From Paenirhodobacter enshiensis (lineage in GTDB: Bacteria > Pseudomonadota > Alphaproteobacteria > Rhodobacterales > Rhodobacteraceae), in NCBI RefSeq assembly GCF_000740785.1, contig NZ_JFZB01000002.1:31125-95124 (forward strand): a stretch of 64,000 nucleotides of DNA, in the 5' to 3' direction. Shown here one piece after another: positions 51,419 to 58,833 of the stretch. The notes beneath the pieces are model-generated. The model ran no database searches, had not been told where the DNA came from, and saw only the letters and a list, made by a program, of their open reading frames with translations. The position numbers and the translations under genes were made by a program. The stretch's first letter is position 1; each line of letters begins with the position of its first letter.

Positions 51419-51739
51419 ATGGGCAATGATCCGCATGACGACTTCCAGCAACGTCTGGCGCGTATCCGGGACAGACAGGCCGCCGACGGCCAACGAGGCC
51501 GGCGCGATATCCGGCACGGTGCGCTGTTCTGGCTGGTGCGCGTGCCGCTCGGTGCGGTGATAGTTCTGCTGCTGCTGAAGACTGTGACCTTCGCCACGCT
51601 CGGCTCGGCCGAATATGCCCGCCGCATCGAAGTGCTGGAGAATGGCGACCCGACGGCGCGCATCCTTGCCGACATATTGCGCCCCGACATGATCAGCGGT
51701 CCTTACGGAGAGCTGCTCGGCCGCTTTCTGCGCCGCTGA
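51419..51739 (+). CDS. hypothetical protein with one membrane segment
   Basis: The 106-residue protein has a charged N-terminus (many Arg/Asp), a single hydrophobic segment at about residues 35-56 (ALFWLVRVPLGAVIVLLLLKT), and a short C-terminal domain ending ELLGRFLRR. Codon use fits the neighbourhood. No family is recognised. It is followed by a bidirectional terminator shared with the convergent DUF1127 gene. Confidence 0.62.
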   Translation: MGNDPHDDFQQRLARIRDRQAADGQRGRRDIRHGALFWLVRVPLGAVIVLLLLKTVTFATLGSAEYARRIEVLENGDPTARILADILRPDMISGPYGELLGRFLRR

Positions 51740-51757
51740 AGCGATACAGCGGACATG

Positions 51758-51792
51758 AAAAAGCCGCGCGGGCCCGGGCCCGGCGCGGCTTT
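51758..51792. terminator. bidirectional terminator
   Basis: AAAGCCGCGC (51760-51769) pairs with GCGCGGCTTT (51783-51792). On the minus strand it runs into TTTTT (51758-51762). It serves the DUF1127 gene best and also the plus-strand gene upstream. Confidence 0.8.
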
Positions 51793-51827
51793 CGATAAGC
51801 GACTTCCGGAGACCGGAACCGCAGGCC

Positions 51828-52034
51828 TCAGCGGCCGATGTTCTCAGCTTCGTAGCGCGTCAGGCCGATATCGGCGAGTTCGCGATCGCTCAGCCCGGCA
51901 AGGGCGGCACGGGTCCGGCGCGCCTCGTTCCAGGCGGCAAACTTGGTGAAGAGCTTGGCGAAGACACCGGCATGACCGGCATGGGCCGAAGCGCGGAAGG
52001 TATCGATAGCGGACATTTTCTGCATCCCGTTCAT
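51828..52034 (-). CDS. DUF1127 (YjiS-like) small protein
   Basis: The 68-residue protein ends with the DUF1127 signature LSDRELADIGLTRYEAENIG. Family members are Arg-rich small proteins linked to RNA turnover and phosphate or carbon signalling in alphaproteobacteria. The start is uncertain: ATG 52034, or ATG 52016 giving MSAIDTFRASAHAGH, with GGGA 12 bases before it. Confidence 0.85.
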   Translation of the reverse strand: MNGMQKMSAIDTFRASAHAGHAGVFAKLFTKFAAWNEARRTRAALAGLSDRELADIGLTRYEAENIGR

Positions 52035-52337
52035 AAACTGCGCCCAAACAGGACGCCAACATCATGGCGCTGCAAATAAGCTGGGCAGTTTGCGAAAACA
52101 ACGACGCGAGAGGGCATTCCCGCCATGCGCCGATGTCATGGCTTGGGTCAAAAATCCGTTAAAATTCAAAGCCTCGACAGAATCGTCGATTCGGCGCATC
52201 AGAATGACCGATTGTTGCCACCCGAACCGTCATTTCGCCGGCCGATGCACAGTTTCGCCTTTGCCCCATATTCGCGGTTTCAGATGTTCACCATTCGTGC
52301 TAATCCTTGCCGCAAAATAAATCGAGGGCGGGCGACG
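52035..52337. other. intergenic region, 303 bases, DUF1127 / ruvC divergent
   Basis: It is less GC-rich than its surroundings. It holds an SOS-like box (52286-52300) near ruvC. I see no open frame with a credible ribosome site other than antisense shadows, and no clear -35/-10 pair. Confidence 0.5.
52286..52300 (+). promoter_or_regulatory. possible LexA (SOS) box before ruvC
   Basis: GTTC-N7-GTGC differs at one base from the alphaproteobacterial LexA consensus GTTC-N7-GTTC. It lies 38 bases upstream of ruvC, whose operon is damage-inducible in many bacteria. Confidence 0.45.
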
Positions 52338-52889
52338 ATGCGGGTGATCGGAATCGATCCTGGGCTGCGAAACATGGGCTGGGGCGTCATCGAGATGGAC
52401 GGCAGCCGGCTGCGCCACATCGCGAATGGAATCATCCACTCCGCCGGCGACGACCTGTCGATCCGGCTGCTGAAGCTGCACGCGGGCCTCGTCGATGTGA
52501 TCGCGCGCTACGCCCCCGAGACCGCGGCGGTCGAACAGACCTTCGTGAACAAGGACGCGGTGGCGACGCTGAAACTCGGTCAGGCGCGCGGCATCGCGCT
52601 GCTCGCCCCGGCGCAGGCGGGGCTGAGCATCGGCGAATACGCCCCGAACGCGATCAAGAAGGCGGTGGTCGGCGTCGGCCATGCCGACAAGATCCAGGTC
52701 CAGCACATGGTGCGCCAACAGCTTCCCGGCGTCACCTTCGACGGCCCCGACGCCGCCGACGCGCTCGCCATCGCGATCTGCCACGCCTTCCATTCGCAGG
52801 CCGTGCGCCGCACCCAGGCCGCCATACTCGGCCGCGGCGCACTCGAGATCACCGCCGGACAGGCCCGTATCCGCAGGAGTATCGAATGA
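52338..52889 (+). CDS. ruvC: crossover junction endodeoxyribonuclease RuvC
   Basis: The 183-residue RNase-H-like nuclease resolves Holliday junctions. It begins [17 protein letters not shown] with catalytic Asp7, then [24 protein letters not shown] and the C-terminal acidic [16 protein letters not shown]. The TGA overlaps the ruvA ATG. The candidate SOS box lies upstream. Confidence 0.96.
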   Translation: MRVIGIDPGLRNMGWGVIEMDGSRLRHIANGIIHSAGDDLSIRLLKLHAGLVDVIARYAPETAAVEQTFVNKDAVATLKLGQARGIALLAPAQAGLSIGEYAPNAIKKAVVGVGHADKIQVQHMVRQQLPGVTFDGPDAADALAIAICHAFHSQAVRRTQAAILGRGALEITAGQARIRRSIE

Positions 52890-53557
52890 TCGGTCGCATC
52901 GCCGGCATCCTGATCCACCGCGCCATGGATCATGTGATGATCGACGTCCATGGCGTCGGCTATATCGTCCATGTCTCGACCCGCACCGCCCAGTCCCTGC
53001 CCACCGTGGGCGAGGCCTGCGCGCTTTATACCGAGCTTCTGGTGCGCGAAGATCTGCTGCAGCTGTTCGGCTTCCCGACACTGCTGGAAAAGGAATGGCA
53101 CCGGCTGCTGATCTCGGTGCAGGGCATCGGCGCGAAGGCCGCGCTCGCCATTCTCGGCACGCTCGGCCCCGAGGGGCTCGGCCGGGCGATCGCGCTCGGC
53201 GACTGGAGCTCGATCCGCAGCGCGCCGGGGGTCGGCCCGAAACTCGCGCAGCGCGTGGTGATGGAGCTGAAGGGCAAGGCACCGACGGTGATGGCGCTCG
53301 GCGGCACGCTGACGGTCGACGCCGCCCCCGCCGAGGTGCTCGAACCCGCCGCCCCGGCGCGGCCCACGAAACGCTCCCCCGCCACGGCCCCCACCGTCAA
53401 CACCACGGCCGAGGCACTGAGCGCGCTGACCAACCTCGGCTATGCGCCCACCGAGGCCGCCGCCGCCGTAGCCGAAGCCAGCGCAGCCCCCGAGATCGCC
53501 GCCGACACCGCGAAGCTGATCCGCGCCGCGCTGCGCCTTCTCGCCCCGAAGGACTGA
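52886..53557 (+). CDS. ruvA: Holliday junction branch migration protein RuvA
   Basis: The 223-residue protein begins [26 protein letters not shown], has the helix-hairpin-helix region [17 protein letters not shown] and [20 protein letters not shown], an Ala/Pro-rich linker and the C-terminal RuvB-binding three-helix domain ([19 protein letters not shown]). The linker is longer than in E. coli. Start ATG 52886 overlaps ruvC. Confidence 0.96.
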   Translation: MIGRIAGILIHRAMDHVMIDVHGVGYIVHVSTRTAQSLPTVGEACALYTELLVREDLLQLFGFPTLLEKEWHRLLISVQGIGAKAALAILGTLGPEGLGRAIALGDWSSIRSAPGVGPKLAQRVVMELKGKAPTVMALGGTLTVDAAPAEVLEPAAPARPTKRSPATAPTVNTTAEALSALTNLGYAPTEAAAAVAEASAAPEIAADTAKLIRAALRLLAPKD

Positions 53558-53582
53558 GCCCCGGCGCCGAAAGCCGCGCCCT

Positions 53583-53630
53583 CCCTTTCGGCTTTCCACA
53601 AATATCCCGGGGTGCGGGGCAGCGCCCCGC
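53583..53630 (+). repeat. dispersed intergenic repeat, copy D (short)
   Basis: Left flank CTTTCGGCTTTCCA (as in copy C), core CAAATATCCCGGGG, then a single hairpin GCGGGG-cagcg-CCCCGC. It lies between ruvA and ruvB, which are on the same strand, so it may reduce read-through inside the ruv operon. Confidence 0.8.
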
Positions 53631-53664
53631 TTGCTCCGCCCGCCGCCAGGACCCACAATAGGCC

Positions 53665-54744
53665 ATGACCGAACCCGACCCCACCCTGCGCCCCGAGCGC
53701 CTGCCCGAAGACGCAGACCCCACCCTGCGCCCCGAGCGCCTGCCCGAAGACGCAGACCGCGCCCTGCGTCCGCAAAGCCTGGAGGAATTCGTCGGCCAGG
53801 CCGAGGCGCGCGCGAACCTTCGGGTGTTCATCGAAAGCGCGAAGATGCGCGGTCAGGCGATGGATCACACGCTGTTCCACGGCCCGCCCGGCCTTGGCAA
53901 GACCACGCTGGCGCAGATCATGGCGCGCGAGCTCGGGGTGAATTTCAAGATGACCTCGGGGCCGGTGCTGGCGAAAGCAGGCGATCTCGCGGCGATCCTG
54001 ACCAACCTCGAAGCCCGCGACGTGCTGTTCATCGACGAGATCCACCGCCTCAGCCCCGCGATCGAGGAAGTGCTCTACCCGGCGATGGAGGACTTCGAGC
54101 TCGATCTGGTGATCGGCGAGGGTCCGGCCGCGCGCACCGTGCGGATCGAGCTGCAACCCTTTACCCTGGTCGGCGCGACCACCCGCCTCGGTCTGCTGAC
54201 GACGCCGCTGCGCGACCGGTTCGGCATCCCGACGCGGCTGCAGTTCTATACCGAGGATGAGCTCGATCTGATCGTCAGCCGCGGCGCGCGGCTGCTCGGC
54301 ATTCCGGCCGATCCAGAGGGCACGCGCGAGATCGCCAAACGCGCCCGCGGCACGCCGCGCATCGCCGGCCGGCTGCTGCGCCGCGTCGTCGATTTCGCGC
54401 TGGTCGAGGGCGACGGACGTCTGACACGGGCCATCGCCGACCGGGCGCTGACCCGGCTCGGGGTCGACATCCTCGGCCTCGACGGGGCGGACCGGCGTTA
54501 CATGATGCTGATGGCCGAACATTACGGTGGCGGCCCGGTCGGGGTGGAAACGCTGTCCGCCGCGCTGTCGGAAAGCCGCGACGCGATCGAGGAAGTGATC
54601 GAGCCCTACCTGTTGCAACAGGGGCTGGTGCAGCGCACGCCGCGCGGGCGGATGCTCGGGCATCGTGCCTGGCGCCATCTCGGACTCGAGGCGCCGAGGC
54701 CGGTCGCCCCGCCGCCGCAGGACGATCTGTTCCGGGAAGAGTGA
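53665..54744 (+). CDS. ruvB: Holliday junction branch migration ATPase RuvB
   Basis: The 359-residue AAA+ motor has Walker A GPPGLGKT at 73-80, [24 protein letters not shown] for Walker B, the sensor [10 protein letters not shown] and the C-terminal winged helix [18 protein letters not shown]. The N-terminus carries a 13-residue tandem duplication (residues 5-17 and 18-30, [13 protein letters not shown]), with a third degenerate copy that is the normal start of the domain, so it is longer than most RuvB. Confidence 0.96.
   Translation: MTEPDPTLRPERLPEDADPTLRPERLPEDADRALRPQSLEEFVGQAEARANLRVFIESAKMRGQAMDHTLFHGPPGLGKTTLAQIMARELGVNFKMTSGPVLAKAGDLAAILTNLEARDVLFIDEIHRLSPAIEEVLYPAMEDFELDLVIGEGPAARTVRIELQPFTLVGATTRLGLLTTPLRDRFGIPTRLQFYTEDELDLIVSRGARLLGIPADPEGTREIAKRARGTPRIAGRLLRRVVDFALVEGDGRLTRAIADRALTRLGVDILGLDGADRRYMMLMAEHYGGGPVGVETLSAALSESRDAIEEVIEPYLLQQGLVQRTPRGRMLGHRAWRHLGLEAPRPVAPPPQDDLFREE
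53677..53754 (+). repeat. 39-bp exact tandem duplication in ruvB
   Basis: The bases 53677-53715 are repeated identically at 53716-53754, in frame, coding for [13 protein letters not shown] twice. Exact identity points to a recent event. Confidence 0.95.
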
Positions 54745-54772
54745 GCGATCTTTCCCGGGCGATTGAAAGGAT

Positions 54773-54832
54773 GGGGGCTCTGCCCCCTCGGGCTTCGCCC
54801 TCACCCCCGGGATATTTTCGGCGAATCGAAAG
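54773..54832 (-). repeat. dispersed intergenic repeat, copy E
   Basis: Reverse orientation: GGGGGCTCTGCCCCC hairpin, GGGC-tt-GCCC-type hairpin, TCACCCCCGGGATATTTT core, then GGCGAATCGAAAG. It lies between ruvB and the haemoglobin gene, both on the plus strand. Confidence 0.88.
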
Positions 54833-54896
54833 CAGGGGCGGCGCGCTTGCAGGAGCAGAGCTTGCGCGCGTGGGCAGCGCGGCCTATCTCGGGGCC

Positions 54897-55307
54897 ATGA
54901 GCAGTGCCGTTCCGCCCCGTTTCGAGATTTCCGAAGCCGACATCGACCGTGTCGTGCGCCTATTCTATGCGCGCGTGCGGCTGCATCCGGTGCTCGGCCC
55001 GATCTTCGCGGCGCGCGTCGGGGACTGGCCTTCGCACGAAGCCAAGGTCGCCCGGTTCTGGAAAGGCGCGATCCTGCATTCCGGGGGCTACGAAGGGTCT
55101 CCGATGATGGCGCACCGGCGTGCGGGCAATGTCCGGCCGGCGCATTTTCCCGAATGGCTCGGCACGTTCGACATTGTGCTGCGCGAAACGCTGAGCCCCG
55201 AGGCCGCGGCCGGCTGGTCGGCGCTGGCGCATCGGATCGGCACCGGGCTGCGGCAGGGCGTCGAGGATATCGGCAGCGCCGCGGGCGCCGTGCCGAAGCT
55301 GCGCTGA
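54897..55307 (+). CDS. group III-like truncated haemoglobin
   Basis: The 136-residue protein has FEISEADIDRVVRLFYARVRLHPVLGPIF at the start, FWKGAILHSGGYEG in the middle, a probable proximal His83 in RPAHFPEWLGTF with Trp87, and B-helix Phe23/Tyr24. Group III truncated globins bind oxygen or NO, and Campylobacter Ctb is the studied example. I start at ATG 54897; the frame to 54741 covers repeat copy E and is not conserved. Confidence 0.82.
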   Translation: MSSAVPPRFEISEADIDRVVRLFYARVRLHPVLGPIFAARVGDWPSHEAKVARFWKGAILHSGGYEGSPMMAHRRAGNVRPAHFPEWLGTFDIVLRETLSPEAAAGWSALAHRIGTGLRQGVEDIGSAAGAVPKLR

Positions 55308-55314
55308 CCCGATC

Positions 55315-56352
55315 TCAGGACGCGGGGTCGTCCGGCCCGGCGTCACTCGCCGTCTTTGCGGACTTGTCCTTGCCGAAAATGCCCGCAAGCGCGCGACCGC
55401 TGAGCGAGGTCACCCGCGGCTTCGGCAGGGCCCTGAACGGCATCGGGCGGCACACCTCCATCGCCGCGATGCCGACGCGGGCGGTGAGCGCGCCGTTCAC
55501 CACCCCCTCGCCGAAGCGGCGCGACAGCTTCGCCGCGATGTGACCGCCGGTCACCGTCTCGATCAGATCGTCGCCCGCCGCGACCATCCCCGTCGCCACC
55601 AGATGCGTCATCACCGTGCGCCCGAGCCGCAGCGCACCGAGCGTTCCCGTGCGCCCGCCGTAGATCTCGGCCAAACGACGGATCATCCGCACATTGGCGG
55701 TCAGCGCCGCCACCACATCGGCAAGCGCGAGCGGCACCAGCGCGGTGACGGTGGCGACGGTGCGCACAGCCGCCTCGACCTCCAGCCGGGCGGCGGCATC
55801 GAGAGGCGCCATCAGCTCGGTCTCGGCAAGCGTCATCAGGGTGTGCGGGTCGAGCTGTTCGGGCGCGCGTTCGGCCAGACGGGCGAGGCCCCAGCTCAGT
55901 TCCGGGCGCGCAGCGTAAAGCGTGGTGAGACGGCCGAGCGCGGCCTGCGCGCGAGTGAGATCGTCGCCCTCGGCCGCAGCACTCACCGCGTGCTGCACCG
56001 CGTCGAGCCGGCCGAGACGGGCGAAGGCCAGAGCCTCGCGCCCCGCGATGAGCAGCGCAGCCACCGCGAACAGCGCGAAGAGCACCGTGGCGATCCAGCC
56101 GAGCAGCGGGTTCGCCGCGAACATCCCCTCGACGAAGCGCCACGACGCGACCGAGACCACGAAGGAGACGAGCGCCCCCGTCGCCCCCCAGAACAACCGC
56201 CCGATCCGCGACGGCGGACGCGCCGCGAGTCGCGCCGCGATCTGCATCGCGCGGCCCTCGGCCGGGGGGAGAGTGTCATCGTCCGGCACGGGGGGCGCCT
56301 CGGCCGGGGAGGCACCGGGGTCGGCCATGTCGACGATCAGCGGCTTTTTCAC
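55315..56352 (-). CDS. YcjF/TIGR01620 family membrane protein (GTG start)
   Basis: The 345-residue protein has two or three membrane segments early on (LFWGATGALVSFVVSVASWRF and LLGWIATVLFALFAVAALLIAG), followed by a DUF697-like cytoplasmic part (RMIRRLAEIYGGRTGTLGALRLGRTVMTHLVATGMVAAGDDLIE). Start GTG 56352 overlaps the ycjX-like stop by four bases. YcjF and YcjX are a conserved stress-linked pair of unknown function. It ends seven bases from the convergent haemoglobin gene. Confidence 0.88.
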   Translation of the reverse strand: MKKPLIVDMADPGASPAEAPPVPDDDTLPPAEGRAMQIAARLAARPPSRIGRLFWGATGALVSFVVSVASWRFVEGMFAANPLLGWIATVLFALFAVAALLIAGREALAFARLGRLDAVQHAVSAAAEGDDLTRAQAALGRLTTLYAARPELSWGLARLAERAPEQLDPHTLMTLAETELMAPLDAAARLEVEAAVRTVATVTALVPLALADVVAALTANVRMIRRLAEIYGGRTGTLGALRLGRTVMTHLVATGMVAAGDDLIETVTGGHIAAKLSRRFGEGVVNGALTARVGIAAMEVCRPMPFRALPKPRVTSLSGRALAGIFGKDKSAKTASDAGPDDPAS

Positions 56353-57764
56353 AGCTTGTCTCCGATCAGGAATTCGGCGGCGCGGTCGAGGCGGATATGC
56401 GGCGGCCCCTCGCCCGGGCGCAGTGCGCCGGCGGCGGGGATGAAGTCCATCAGCGCGTAATCGCCGTCGAGCCAGCTCTCGGCCCCCGCGCGCGCCGGGG
56501 CGAGAAGCTGCGCGGGATCGGCCGGAAGCTCTCCGGCATAAAGCGCGACGGAGCGCCCGTCGGCGAGGCGTCCACGCACCGCGGGCAGGGTCTCGCCTTC
56601 GGCGCTGAGCGTCTCCTCGGTCGTGGTGCGCAGCGCGGCGATCGACAGGGCCAGCGTCTCGGCCCCGGCGAAATCGGCGCGGTCGCGCGCCTCGCGCAGC
56701 AGCGCGCCGGTGATCGCGGTCAGCCGGGCGTGTTGTTCGTGGTGAAGATGGTCGGCCTTGGTCGCGGCGAAAAGGATCTTCCCGATCCGGTGCCCACCGA
56801 GGAGCGCCGTCAGCCAGCCGGCCGTGCCCGGGCGGAAGGCGCGCAGGATCCCGGCCATCGAGCGGCGCAGATCCTCGAGCGCGGCGGGGCCGGCATGGAT
56901 CGCGCCGAGGACATCGACCAGCACCACCTGACGGTCGATCCTGGCGAAATGGTCGCGGAAGAACGGGCGCACGACATGGGATTTGTAGGCCTCGTAGCGG
57001 CGCGCCATCTCGCGGCCGAGCGAGCCTTTGGGGTAGCCTTCGGGCGCGGGCGGAACCGGCGCGAAGGTGAGCGCGGGGGAGCCCGCCATCTCGCCGGGCA
57101 GCAGGAACCGGCCGGGCGAGCAATCGGACCAGCCGGCCGCACGTGCGAGGGTGAGGTGCTCGGTGAAGGCCTGCGCGAGCGCGCGGGCGCGGGTCTCGTC
57201 ATGGGGCGCGGCGAGGTCGGTCGCGGCGAGCAGGTCGAGGAAAGCGGCCGCTCCCGGCCGCGACGGCAGGCGGGCGAGCGTGCCCGCGGACCAGCTCGCG
57301 AAGTCCTGCTCCATCAGGCCGAGGTCGAGAAGCCATTCGCCGGGGTAATCCACGATGTCGAGATGCACCGTGCGCATTCCCCTGAGCCCGCCGAGCAGCC
57401 CCGAGGGCGCGATGCGGAAGCTGATCCTGAGTTCCGAGACGGCGCGGGTCCCCTCGGGCCAGTGCGGGGAGGGACCGGTCAGCGCGGCGAGGTGGCTTTC
57501 GTAATCGAAGCGCGGCACGGTGTCGTCGGGCTGCGGGCGCAGGAAGGCGGCACGGATCTGCGCGGCGCCGGTCAATGCGGGCATCCGGCCGCGGTCGAGC
57601 AGATTGGCCACCAGCGCGGTGATGAACACCGTCTTGCCGGCCCGCGACAGGCCGGTGACGCCGAGGCGGATCACCGGCTCGAACAGGGTTTCGGACATCT
57701 GGGCGCCGAACCCCTCGACCTTGCGGGCGAGGCCGTCGGCGATGTCGGTGAGGGCTGGGGGCAA
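56349..57764 (-). CDS. YcjX-like GTP-binding protein (DUF463, TTG start)
   Basis: The 471-residue protein has P-loop GLSRAGKT at 38-45, then FDYESHLAALTGPSPHWPEGTRAVSELRI and DIVDYPGEWLLDLGLM, plus VVLVDVLGAIHAGPAAL and FAATKADHLHHEQH for guanine recognition. Conserved sequence begins right after TTG 57764, with GGAG seven bases before it. It is translationally coupled to the YcjF-like gene. Confidence 0.88.
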   Translation of the reverse strand: MPPALTDIADGLARKVEGFGAQMSETLFEPVIRLGVTGLSRAGKTVFITALVANLLDRGRMPALTGAAQIRAAFLRPQPDDTVPRFDYESHLAALTGPSPHWPEGTRAVSELRISFRIAPSGLLGGLRGMRTVHLDIVDYPGEWLLDLGLMEQDFASWSAGTLARLPSRPGAAAFLDLLAATDLAAPHDETRARALAQAFTEHLTLARAAGWSDCSPGRFLLPGEMAGSPALTFAPVPPAPEGYPKGSLGREMARRYEAYKSHVVRPFFRDHFARIDRQVVLVDVLGAIHAGPAALEDLRRSMAGILRAFRPGTAGWLTALLGGHRIGKILFAATKADHLHHEQHARLTAITGALLREARDRADFAGAETLALSIAALRTTTEETLSAEGETLPAVRGRLADGRSVALYAGELPADPAQLLAPARAGAESWLDGDYALMDFIPAAGALRPGEGPPHIRLDRAAEFLIGDKL

Positions 57765-57842
57765 GGGCAGTCTCCGTCTTTCCCCCGAAACATAGGCAGG
57801 GGGGCGGGGGATTCACAGGGGGGCGGGATCGTTCGGGGAAGA

Positions 57843-57911
57843 AGGGGGCGCTGCCCCCTCTTTGCCCTGACGGGCAAATTCACCCCCGGGATATTTGCGG
57901 CGAATCGAAAG
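57843..57911 (-). repeat. dispersed intergenic repeat, copy F (in a divergent promoter region)
   Basis: Reverse orientation: hairpin AGGGGGCGCTGCCCCCT, hairpin TTTGCCC-tgac-GGGCAAA, TCACCCCCGGGATATTT core and GCGGCGAATCGAAAG. It lies in the 231-base region between divergent ycjX-like and truA genes, so it cannot be a terminator for either. Confidence 0.88.
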
Positions 57912-57995
57912 GGCGAGGGGGCTTTGCGACGATGCGCGGCGGGAAGGCCATGGGGAGGATTGCGTTTCGGGGCGCGGGCGCGCTAGAGCGGGGGC

Positions 57996-58763
57996 ATGCC
58001 GAGATATGCGTTCAGGATCGAATATGACGGGGCCCCCTTTGCCGGATGGCAGAGGCAGGCGGAGCTGCCCTCGGTGCAGGGTGCCATCGAGGCGGCGCTG
58101 GCGCGGCTGGAGCCCGGGCCGCACACCATCGCCGCGGCCGGGCGCACCGACGCGGGCGTTCATGCGACCGCGCAGGTCGCCCATGCCGATCTGACGAAAG
58201 AGTGGGATCCGTTCCGGCTGTCCGAGGCGCTGAACCACCATCTGAAGCCCCTGCCCGTCGCCATCGTCGCCTGCGCGCGGGTGGACGAGACGTTTCACGC
58301 CCGGTTCTCGGCCGTCGAGCGGCGCTATCTGTTCCGGCTGCTCGCCCGGCGCGCACCCGCGACGCATGACCGCGGGCTGGTGTGGCAGGTGCAAAATCCG
58401 CTCGATGCCGGGGCGATGCGCGAAGGCGCGGCCTCGCTGATCGGGCATCACGATTTCACCACCTTCCGCTCCTCGATCTGCCAGGCGAAGAGCCCGGTCA
58501 AGACGCTCGACGAGATCCGCATCGAGGAAGTGGAGGTGCCGAACGGGCGTGAATACCGCTTCCATCTGCGCGCGCGCAGCTTCCTGCACAATCAGGTGCG
58601 CTCGATCGTCGGCACGCTGGAGCGGGTCGGGGCCGGGGCCTGGGCGCCCGAACGGGTGGGCGAGGCTCTGGCCGCCTGCGACCGCGCGGCCTGCGGGCCG
58701 GTCTGCCCGCCGCAGGGGCTTTATTTGTGCGGGGTGAAATACCCGGTCGATCCCTTCGTCTGA
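57996..58763 (+). CDS. truA: tRNA pseudouridine(38-40) synthase TruA
   Basis: The 255-residue protein begins [21 protein letters not shown], has catalytic Asp52 in [11 protein letters not shown], then [17 protein letters not shown] and [15 protein letters not shown]. It modifies the anticodon arm of many tRNAs. It reads away from ycjX. Confidence 0.96.
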   Translation: MPRYAFRIEYDGAPFAGWQRQAELPSVQGAIEAALARLEPGPHTIAAAGRTDAGVHATAQVAHADLTKEWDPFRLSEALNHHLKPLPVAIVACARVDETFHARFSAVERRYLFRLLARRAPATHDRGLVWQVQNPLDAGAMREGAASLIGHHDFTTFRSSICQAKSPVKTLDEIRIEEVEVPNGREYRFHLRARSFLHNQVRSIVGTLERVGAGAWAPERVGEALAACDRAACGPVCPPQGLYLCGVKYPVDPFV

Positions 58764-58833
58764 GGGACGCGCGGCGCTCCTCGCAAGACGCGGGGACCCC
58801 GAAGGGATGCGAAAAGCGCGGCCGGTGACGGCG

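Noticed and set aside
54741..54896. N-terminal extension of the truncated haemoglobin to an ATGA overlap with ruvB
   Set aside because: The extension translates repeat copy E, which is found elsewhere as non-coding DNA. Globin similarity starts after ATG 54897.
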